NCBI GenBank assembly: GCA_964586775.1
Contig: CAZPJD010000266.1
Coordinates: 1-28,288, forward strand
Length of the DNA: 28,288 bases
From: JADLEX01 sp964586775
GTDB lineage: Bacteria; Lernaellota; Lernaellaia; JACKCT01
Direction of reading: 5' to 3'
Shown: positions 22,301-28,288 of the stretch, one piece after another
Position numbering within the stretch: the first letter of the stretch is position 1
Layout: every line of letters begins with the position of its first letter
Made by a program: the position numbers and the translations under genes
Notes under the pieces: generated by a model
Told to the model about the DNA's origin: nothing
Database searches by the model: none
What the model saw: the letters and a program-made list of their open reading frames with translations, nothing else

Positions 22301-24073
22301 ATGATGAATCTGACGATCAACGAGGTCCCCGTCTCCGTCCCCGAGGGCGCGACCGTTCTGGACGCGTGCCGCTCGGCGGGGGTGCGGGTGCCGACGCTGT
22401 GTCATCTGGAAGGCCATCCGGGCATGGGCGCATGCCGCGTCTGCCTGGTCGAGGTCGAGGGCGCGCGCGCTCTGGCCGCGTCGTGCTCGATGCCCGCGAC
22501 GGCGGGAATGAAGGTGAAGACGAATACCGCGCGGGTGCGTCTTGCGCGGCGGACCGTGGTGGAACTGCTGCTTTCCGAGCACGAGGGCGACTGCCGCACG
22601 TGCCTGCGCGCCGACGACTGTGAATTGCAGCGACTCGCGTATGAGATGGGCGTGCGCGAGGTGCGTTACGCGGGCGAAAAGCCGCACTCGGTGTTCGACG
22701 ATTCGACGCCCGCGCTCGTTCGCGAGACGGGCAAGTGCATCAAATGCCGCCGCTGCGTGACCGTGTGCAACGAGACGCAGGGCGTGGGCGCACTGTTTCC
22801 GCAGGAACGCGGCTTCGACACGATCATCGGACCGGCATTCGGGACGAATCTGTCCGAAGTCGTGTGCGTGCAGTGCGGCCAGTGCGCGGCGGTGTGCCCG
22901 GTGGGTGCGATCTGTGAACGCGATCAGATCGACGAGGTCTTCGCGGCGCTGTCCGATCCCACGAAGCACGTGGTCGTGCAGACGGCGCCCGCCATCCGCG
23001 CGGCGCTGGGCGAGGGCTTCGGCCTGACGCCGGGAACTCTGGTCACGGGCAAGATGGTGACGGCGCTGCGCCGCCTGGGTTTCGCGGCGGTCTTCGACAC
23101 CAACTTCACCGCCGACCTGACGATTCTGGAGGAAGGCACGGAGCTGCTGACCCGCCTCAAGACGGCGCTGGTGGACAAGGGCGACGTGGCGCTGCCGATG
23201 TTCACGAGCTGCTCGCCGGGCTGGATCAAGTTCGCGGAGCACTTCTATCCCGAAATCCTGCCCAACATCTCGACGTGCAAGTCGCCGCAGCAGATGTTTG
23301 GCGCGGTCGCCAAGACCTACTACGCGGACCGCGTCGGCAAGAAGGCCGACGAGGTCTTCGTCGTGTCGATCATGCCGTGCACCGCCAAGAAGTTCGAGGC
23401 GCAGCGGCCCGAGATGGCCGCCAGCGGCGCGCGCGACGTGGACGTGGTGCTCACGACGCGCGAGCTGATCCGAATGATCCGCGAGGCCGGCATCGACTTC
23501 GTGGCGTTGCCCGATGGCGACATGGACAATCCCCTCGGCGTTTCGAGCGGCGCGGCGGACATCTTCGCCAACACCGGCGGCGTCATGGAGGCGGCGCTGC
23601 GCACGGCGTACGAGATCGTCACCGGGCGCGAGATGCCGGGCGACAATCTGCACGTGCGGCCGGTCGCGGGACTCGACGGCGTCAAGGAGGCGGCGATTCC
23701 CGTCACGGGCGTCAAACCGGAGTGGAGCTTCCTGGAAGGCGCGGAATTGAAAGTCGCCGTCGCCCACGGGCTGCACAACGCGCGCGACGTGATCGAGGCG
23801 GTGAAGTCCGGCAAGAAGTCGTACCACTTCATCGAGGTCATGACCTGCCCCGGCGGGTGCATCGGCGGCGGCGGGCAACCGCGCTTCACCGACGACTCGG
23901 TGCGTCTCGCCCGTATCGCGGCGATCTACCGCGAGGACGAGGGCAAGCGCCTGCGCAAGTCGCACGAGAATCCCGACGTGGCGAAGCTCTACAAGGAGTT
24001 TCTGGAGCGGCCGCTGGGCCATCGCTCCCATGAGTTGCTGCACACGAAATACGTGACGCGAACGAGCGTTTAG
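22301..24073 (+). CDS. hydA: [FeFe]-hydrogenase catalytic subunit, group A (HydA/HndD)
   Basis: Catalyses reversible H2 oxidation / proton reduction at the H-cluster, in the cytoplasm. The 590-residue protein has the M3 layout: an N-terminal [2Fe-2S] domain (Cys34/45/48/62), a His-ligated [4Fe-4S] (His94, Cys98/101/107), two [4Fe-4S] (Cys146/149/152/156 and Cys189/192/195/199), then the H-domain. H-cluster motifs are TSCSPGW (Cys304, L1), MPCTAKKFE (Cys360, L2) and EVMTCPGGCIGGGGQP (Cys516, Cys520, L3). L1 has Ser305 where the best-known enzymes have a second Cys. The C-terminal small-subunit region (KSHENPDVAKLYKEFL, SHELLHTKY) is fused as usual. It has no extra C-terminal [2Fe-2S] and is close in length to HndD. 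The maturases HydE, HydF and HydG are not in the window. Confidence 0.96.
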   Translation: MMNLTINEVPVSVPEGATVLDACRSAGVRVPTLCHLEGHPGMGACRVCLVEVEGARALAASCSMPATAGMKVKTNTARVRLARRTVVELLLSEHEGDCRTCLRADDCELQRLAYEMGVREVRYAGEKPHSVFDDSTPALVRETGKCIKCRRCVTVCNETQGVGALFPQERGFDTIIGPAFGTNLSEVVCVQCGQCAAVCPVGAICERDQIDEVFAALSDPTKHVVVQTAPAIRAALGEGFGLTPGTLVTGKMVTALRRLGFAAVFDTNFTADLTILEEGTELLTRLKTALVDKGDVALPMFTSCSPGWIKFAEHFYPEILPNISTCKSPQQMFGAVAKTYYADRVGKKADEVFVVSIMPCTAKKFEAQRPEMAASGARDVDVVLTTRELIRMIREAGIDFVALPDGDMDNPLGVSSGAADIFANTGGVMEAALRTAYEIVTGREMPGDNLHVRPVAGLDGVKEAAIPVTGVKPEWSFLEGAELKVAVAHGLHNARDVIEAVKSGKKSYHFIEVMTCPGGCIGGGGQPRFTDDSVRLARIAAIYREDEGKRLRKSHENPDVAKLYKEFLERPLGHRSHELLHTKYVTRTSV

Positions 24074-24085
24074 GAAATATCGGTG

Positions 24086-24126
24086 GCGGAGCCGGGCGCC
24101 GATCGTGGTGCGGCGTTCGGCTCCGC
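24086..24126 (+). other. Strong stem-loop after hydA, without a T-tract
   Basis: A 16-bp stem (24086-24101 with 24111-24126, two G-U pairs) closes a 9-nt loop, starting 12 nt after the hydA stop. No T run follows on the plus strand, so it is not a standard intrinsic terminator. It could protect the hydrogenase mRNA 3' end, mark a processing site, or cause partial termination before the sensor genes. Confidence 0.65.
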
Positions 24127-24138
24127 GCGAAGGTGGAG

Positions 24139-24303
24139 ATGAAAAGCGACGTAAACATCAGTGAGTACGGGATTATGGCGGCGGGATTCGATCCGGGTGG
24201 TGAGCCACCGGACGTTCCCGATTCGCGTGATGTGGCATACTCTCGGTCGCGTGGTGCCGGGCCGATTTGGGCTCGGCCCGAAATGATCCGGGTTGTGCGA
24301 TGA
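24139..24303 (+). CDS. Possible 54-residue small ORF leading into the sensor kinase gene
   Basis: The ATG at 24139 has a purine-rich AAGGTGGAG directly upstream (spacing short). The frame ends in a TGA that overlaps the kinase ATG (ATGA). The product (start MKSDVNISEYGIMAAG) has no recognised domain and is Gly/Pro/Arg-rich later. The kinase start itself lacks a good Shine-Dalgarno sequence, so translation of this frame could help to initiate it. It may equally be chance. Confidence 0.28.
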   Translation: MKSDVNISEYGIMAAGFDPGGEPPDVPDSRDVAYSRSRGAGPIWARPEMIRVVR

Positions 24304-26384
24304 CATCGATCATCACGACGATTCCCGAGCGCTGCCGCCGCTGCTACAGCTGCGTGCGCGAGTGCCCCGCGAAGGCCATCAAGGTCGAGTACGGCCAGGC
24401 CAAGGTGCTCGCCGATCGCTGCATCGTGTGCGGCAACTGCGTCAAGGTTTGCGGGCAACGCGCCAAACAGATCGAGAGCAGCGTCGAGGCCGTGCGCGCG
24501 CTGCTCGCGGGTTCCGAGCCGGTGTTCGCCGTCATCGCGCCGTCTTTCCCGGCGGCTTTCGACACCGCGGTGCCGATGCACCATGTCTATTCGTGGTGCT
24601 ATATGCCGTCGTACCCCGAGGCGTTCGACGAGATGACCCCCGGCCGCGTCGTCACCGCGATTCGGCGGCTCGGCTTCACGCAGGTTTGGGAGGCGGCGTT
24701 CGGCGCGGAGATGGTCAGCCGCTCGTATCGCGAACTTTACGAGCAGGTGCTGAACGGCGATCGCGAGGCGGTGATTTCCACCGCGTGCCCGGCGGTCGTC
24801 TCGTACGTGCGCAAATACGTGCCGGCCCTCGTCAGCGCGCTCGCGCCGGTGGTGTCGCCGATGGTGGCGACGGCGCGGGTGATCCGCGCCAAGTTCGGCG
24901 AGCGGGCGCGCGTCGTGTTCATCGGGCCTTGCGTCGCGAAAAAAAGCGAGATCCGCGACGACGAGATCGCGGGCGAGATCGACGAGGTACTCACCTTCGT
25001 CGAACTCAAGAACATGATCGACGAGGCCGACCTGCGTGCGCAGGACCTGGAGAAGAGCACGTTCGACAGCCCGCCATGCATAGTTGGCCGCGCGTTTGCG
25101 CTCCCGGGCGGACTCCTGCGCACCGCGGGTCTGCCAAACGACGTTTTGCAGGACAACATCCTGTGCGTCGATGGAAAGGATCGCGTGATCTCGGCGGTCG
25201 AGGAACTCGCTGCGGGTCGGCATCAAGCGAGGTTTCTGGATGTTCTTTTCTGCGAGGGGTGCGTGAGTGGCCCGGCCATGCCCGGCGATCTGAGCGTCTA
25301 TGCGCGCAAGCAGATCCTCGCCGAGTACGTCAAGGAGCGGCGCGCCTACGTGAGTCCCGAAGAGGCCGAGCGGGCGTTGCAGCGCGTCCATAAGATCCCC
25401 TTGGACCGCACGTATCGTCACGAGGAGATCCAGCTCACGCAGCCGAGCGCCGAAGAAATTCAGGCCGCCCTCGAGGCCATGCGAAAGACGAAACCCGAGG
25501 ATCACCTGAACTGCGGCGCGTGTGGCTATCCCACCTGCCGCGACAAGGCGATCGCGGTGTGCCAGGGTCTTGCCGAGGCCGAGATGTGCCTGCCGTACCT
25601 GATCGAGGAGCTCGAGGCGACGTGCGTGCGCCTTCAGAACACATACATCGAGCTGGAGGACGCTCAGGAGCGACTGGTGCAGACCGAAAAGCTCGCCTCG
25701 ATGGGCCAGCTTTCGGCGGGCGTGGCGCACGAAATCAATAACCCGCTGGGCAGCATCCTGCTTTACTCGCACGTGCTGCTCAAACAGCTCGGGCAAAACA
25801 CCGGCGCCAAGGAAGATCTGGAAATGATCGTGCGCGAAGCCACGCGCTGCAAGACGATCGTGCGCGGTCTGCTCGATTTTGCGCGGCAGTCGCGCGTGTC
25901 GAAGACGCGGGCGGATATCCGCGAGGTCATTGACGACATCATCTCGATCGAATCGCCCTCGGCGCTCGAGGCAGGCGTCGCGCTACGCGCAGAAGTCGAG
26001 GCCGATCTCGCGCCCGCGTGTCTCGATGTGGCGCAGGTCAAGCAGATGCTGGTGAACCTGGTGCAAAACGCCGTGGACGCCACGCCGCCGGGCGGCACGG
26101 TCACGCTTTCGGCCGCGCCGGCGGGGCGCTCGGTGCGGATCGAGGTTCGGGACACGGGATGCGGCATTCCACCGGAAAACCTTTCGAAAATCTTCGAGCC
26201 GTTCTTCACGACCAAGCCGATGGGGAAGGGGACGGGCCTCGGTCTCGCGATCGCCTACGGCGTGGTGAAGATGCACTCGGGCGATATCACCGTGGACAGC
26301 GAAGTCGGGCGGGGCACGACGTTTCGCATCACGCTGCCGATCGAAGGTGCGCAAATGGAACGGCCCGTCGGCGCGGTGAATTGA
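24300..26384 (+). CDS. Sensory [FeFe]-hydrogenase domain fused to a histidine kinase (HydS-like)
   Basis: A 694-residue soluble sensor kinase. Order of domains: two [4Fe-4S] ferredoxin motifs (Cys12/15/18/22 and Cys41/44/47/51); an H-domain (about 70-345) with STACPAVVSYV (Cys163, L1), IGPCVAKKSE (Cys211, L2) and LFCEGCVSGP (Cys318, Cys321, L3); a PF04060-like FeS motif (Cys405/408/413, LNCGACGYPTC, and a later Cys); a coiled-coil linker; a HisKA domain with phosphoacceptor His477 (GVAHEINNPL); and a HATPase with NLVQNAVDATPPGG and GTGLGLAI. L1 has Ala-Cys instead of the Cys pair of catalytic enzymes, as in the putative sensory groups. Canonical catalysis is doubtful; H2 or redox sensing coupled to autophosphorylation is inferred. 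The ATG at 24300 is chosen since the conserved ferredoxin starts at once; the open frame upstream is not conserved-looking. Two receiver-containing genes follow. Confidence 0.92.
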   Translation: MTSIITTIPERCRRCYSCVRECPAKAIKVEYGQAKVLADRCIVCGNCVKVCGQRAKQIESSVEAVRALLAGSEPVFAVIAPSFPAAFDTAVPMHHVYSWCYMPSYPEAFDEMTPGRVVTAIRRLGFTQVWEAAFGAEMVSRSYRELYEQVLNGDREAVISTACPAVVSYVRKYVPALVSALAPVVSPMVATARVIRAKFGERARVVFIGPCVAKKSEIRDDEIAGEIDEVLTFVELKNMIDEADLRAQDLEKSTFDSPPCIVGRAFALPGGLLRTAGLPNDVLQDNILCVDGKDRVISAVEELAAGRHQARFLDVLFCEGCVSGPAMPGDLSVYARKQILAEYVKERRAYVSPEEAERALQRVHKIPLDRTYRHEEIQLTQPSAEEIQAALEAMRKTKPEDHLNCGACGYPTCRDKAIAVCQGLAEAEMCLPYLIEELEATCVRLQNTYIELEDAQERLVQTEKLASMGQLSAGVAHEINNPLGSILLYSHVLLKQLGQNTGAKEDLEMIVREATRCKTIVRGLLDFARQSRVSKTRADIREVIDDIISIESPSALEAGVALRAEVEADLAPACLDVAQVKQMLVNLVQNAVDATPPGGTVTLSAAPAGRSVRIEVRDTGCGIPPENLSKIFEPFFTTKPMGKGTGLGLAIAYGVVKMHSGDITVDSEVGRGTTFRITLPIEGAQMERPVGAVN

Positions 26385-26394
26385 GGGGGATGCC

Positions 26395-26820
26395 GTGAGC
26401 ACGAAAGCGCCGCTCATCTTCGTCGTGGACGACGATCACGACGTGCTCGAAATTCACGACGTCGTCCTGACGGCGGGCGGATACGCCGTACGCACCTTCG
26501 ACGATCCCGAAAAGGCGATCGCGGCCATGTCGGACGCCCGGCCCGACCTGGTCGTTACCGATCTCATGATGGGCCATCTCGATTCCGGATTCTCGCTGGC
26601 GCGCGCGCTCAAGAGCGATCCCGCCACGGCGGCGATCCCCGTGATCCTCGTCACAGCGGTCGCGGCGCGGCCGGGGTTCGATTTTCGGCCCAAGTCCGAA
26701 GCCGATCTCGCGGCGATGGCAGTGAACGCCTATTTCGACAAACCAGCGGATCACGACGCGCTGCTCGCCAAGGTGCGCGAATTGCTCGACGCGGCACAAT
26801 CGGCGGGGGGTGCGTCATGA
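26395..26820 (+). CDS. Stand-alone receiver (response regulator) protein
   Basis: A 141-residue single-domain receiver. The acidic pocket is FVVDDDHD, the phosphoacceptor is Asp56 (VVTDLMMGH), the Thr switch is in LVTAVAAR, and Lys116 lies in FDKPAD. The loop between the Thr and Lys positions is several residues longer than in CheY (PGFDFRPKSEADLAAMAVN). There is no output domain, so it is likely a phosphate carrier or an effector through protein contact. It starts 10 nt after the HydS-like kinase (GTG at 26395 with GAGGGGG upstream) and overlaps the next kinase gene by 4 nt. It is the obvious first partner for His477 of that kinase. Confidence 0.92.
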   Translation: MSTKAPLIFVVDDDHDVLEIHDVVLTAGGYAVRTFDDPEKAIAAMSDARPDLVVTDLMMGHLDSGFSLARALKSDPATAAIPVILVTAVAARPGFDFRPKSEADLAAMAVNAYFDKPADHDALLAKVRELLDAAQSAGGAS

Positions 26821-28288
26821 GCGTGGTGCCACGCATTTTGGTGGTGGACGACGAGATCGGTCTGCGCGAGGGTTGTCGCAAGATTTTGCAGGCGGAAGGG
26901 TTCGAAGCCGACACCGCGTGCGACGGACTCGACGGGCTCGAACGCTACGAATCGCGGCGCGACTACGACGCCGCGGTGGTCGATCTCAAAATGCCGCGCA
27001 TGGGCGGTGTCGAACTGGTCGAGGCGCTGCGCGCGCGCGACGGGGACATCGTCCTGCTCGTCATGACCGCTTACGCCACCATCGAGACGGCGGTCGAAGC
27101 GACGCAGCGCGGGGCCGACGGCTACATCCCCAAGCCCTTCACGCCGGGCGAGCTGCTGCTGCCGCTGCGCAACCTGCTCGAAAAGCGACAACTGCGCATC
27201 GAGGCGCGTCGGCTGCGCGAGGAGCGCGAGGACCGACTGCTCGAGGTCGCGTCGGAACGCGGGAAGTCCCGCACGATTTTGCAATGCCTGTCCGACGGCG
27301 TGATCGTCGCGAACCGCGAGGGTCAGGTCGTCATGTGGAACGCCGCCGCGACGCAGGCATTGCCGTCGATTTCGGGTGCCGAGCCGCCCCTACGCACCGA
27401 GGCGCTTGGCTGCGATGCGCTTGCCGGTTGGCTGCGCGAGGCGGCGGAGGGCGGCGACCTGCCGCACGTCGTCACGCGCGAGCTGCGCGTCGACGCGGGG
27501 ACCTTTCTCGTCACCGTCAGCCCGGTGCTGGAAGAAGGACGCGGGGCGACCGGTGCCGTGGCGATTCTGGCCGACATCACCGAGATGAAAAAGCTCGAAA
27601 CGGCCAAGTCGATGTTCGTCTCGATGGTCGCGCACGAGGTCAAACGACCGCTGGGCGTGATCGAGGGTTACCTGAACATCCTGCTCTCGGGCGCGGCGAA
27701 CGTGGACGAGGCAAAAAAGACCGATGTGCTGACGCGCTGCCGCGACCGCGCGAAGACGCTGCGCGTACTCGTCAACGAACTCATGAACCTGTCCGCGATG
27801 GAGACGGGGCACTTCGCGATTCGCCGCGTGCCGACCGACATCGCCGCGGTCGTGCGCGACGCCCTCGACGCGTGCCGCGAGCGCGCGGCCGAACGACACA
27901 TCGAATTGGAACTCGACGTGGACGCGCTGGCGGGATCGCCGCCGATTCTGGCCGATCGCGAGGCGCTGTTTTCGGTGTTCAACAACCTGATCGACAACGC
28001 CGTGAAATACACGCCCGAGGGCGGCCGCGCGAGCGTGCACGGCGAGGGGCGAGCCGGCGAGGTGGCGGTCTCGATCCGCGACACCGGCATCGGCATGAGC
28101 GCCGAGGAACAGGCCAAGATCTTCGAGGAGTTCTACCGGGTCTCCAACAAATTTACCGCCAAGGTCCCGGGCACGGGGCTGGGGCTTTCGCTCGTCAAGC
28201 GCCTCGTCGCGTTGCACCAGGGTTCGGTTCGCGTGTCGAGCGAACCGGGGAAGGGATCGACCTTCACCGTCGTGCTGCCGCGCGAGCC
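26817..28288 (+). CDS. Receiver-PAS-histidine kinase, 3' end cut by window edge
   Basis: The reading frame is open from ATG 26817 to the end of the window (490 codons visible). An N-terminal receiver (ILVVDDEIGLREG, Asp56 in VVDLKMPRMGG, Lys106 in PKPFTPGE) is followed by a coiled-coil helix (about 120-155) and a PAS-like domain (about 155-255, SDGVIVANREGQVVMWN to VAILADITEMKK). A HisKA domain with His273 (SMVAHEVKRPLGVIEGYL) and a HATPase (NNLIDNAVKYTPEGG, DTGIGM, GTGLGLSLVKRL, GKGSTFTVVLP) complete it. The visible part reaches the usual end of a HATPase, so only a short tail or an extra domain is missing. It overlaps the preceding receiver gene (ATGA). Having a receiver before a kinase suggests an intermediate node of a phosphorelay. 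No membrane segment is seen, so it is cytoplasmic. Confidence 0.92.
   Translation, partial: MSVVPRILVVDDEIGLREGCRKILQAEGFEADTACDGLDGLERYESRRDYDAAVVDLKMPRMGGVELVEALRARDGDIVLLVMTAYATIETAVEATQRGADGYIPKPFTPGELLLPLRNLLEKRQLRIEARRLREEREDRLLEVASERGKSRTILQCLSDGVIVANREGQVVMWNAAATQALPSISGAEPPLRTEALGCDALAGWLREAAEGGDLPHVVTRELRVDAGTFLVTVSPVLEEGRGATGAVAILADITEMKKLETAKSMFVSMVAHEVKRPLGVIEGYLNILLSGAANVDEAKKTDVLTRCRDRAKTLRVLVNELMNLSAMETGHFAIRRVPTDIAAVVRDALDACRERAAERHIELELDVDALAGSPPILADREALFSVFNNLIDNAVKYTPEGGRASVHGEGRAGEVAVSIRDTGIGMSAEEQAKIFEEFYRVSNKFTAKVPGTGLGLSLVKRLVALHQGSVRVSSEPGKGSTFTVVLPRE

Noticed and set aside
22271..24043. 590-codon minus-strand frame opposite hydA
   Set aside because: hydA on the plus strand has every hydrogenase motif; the antisense product is low-complexity His/Arg/Ala-rich.
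24230..24255. Sigma-54-like TGGCATACTC sequence before the sensor kinase
   Set aside because: The -12 TTGC element is missing at the required distance.

Overview
The window is GC-rich and gene-dense. It looks like a chromosomal segment from an anaerobic or facultative Gram-negative bacterium of the former Deltaproteobacteria type (Desulfobacterota, Myxococcota or Lernaellota-like). The support is OmpA-type and TonB-dependent outer-membrane proteins, lipoproteins, System II (ResB/CcsA) cytochrome c maturation, and a Hnd-type [FeFe]-hydrogenase locus. No phylogenetic computation was possible, so the taxon is an inference. No tRNA, rRNA, CRISPR array, insertion sequence or phage gene was recognised.

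Left part (1-5539, all minus strand): housekeeping genes. In transcription order they are a tandem-repeat membrane protein of unknown function, an OmpA-domain lipoprotein, tsaD (tRNA t6A), a DUF2062 membrane protein, ksgA (16S rRNA dimethylation), a deoxynucleoside kinase and panC (cut by the window edge). Several hairpin terminators separate these units. The one before panC also carries the panC Shine-Dalgarno sequence.

Middle part (5540-14326): an AT-rich divergent intergenic region, a secreted S9 prolyl-oligopeptidase-like enzyme, a small DUF5684-like membrane protein, a TonB-dependent receptor, and a minus-strand cytochrome c biogenesis operon (resB, a His/Met-rich DUF2155 lipoprotein, a CcsA-type haem-handling protein). 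Two strong hairpins lie at the convergent gene ends.

Right part (14643-28288, all plus strand): one long, tightly coupled hydrogenase and signalling locus, most junctions being ATGA/GTGA/TTGA overlaps. It begins with an accessory module: a DRTGG-like protein, a four-part fusion (HATPase, ferredoxin, degenerate hydrogenase H-domain, PF04060-like FeS), a second DRTGG-like protein, a PHP phosphoesterase-like protein and a small HATPase. The enzyme genes follow: a NuoE-like subunit, an HndB-like [2Fe-2S] protein, a 1017-residue NuoF-GltD fusion and the catalytic [FeFe]-hydrogenase HydA. After a strong stem-loop come the signalling genes: a sensory hydrogenase domain fused to a histidine kinase, a stand-alone receiver, and a receiver-PAS-histidine kinase that runs off the window.

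The most economical reading is a soluble multimeric hydrogenase linking H2, ferredoxin and NAD(P)H. Its fused flavin subunit may allow a second pyridine nucleotide site. Downstream lies an H2- or redox-sensing phosphorelay. The most unusual items are the NuoF-GltD fusion, the two H-domain-derived signalling fusions in one operon, and the 24-residue tandem-repeat protein.
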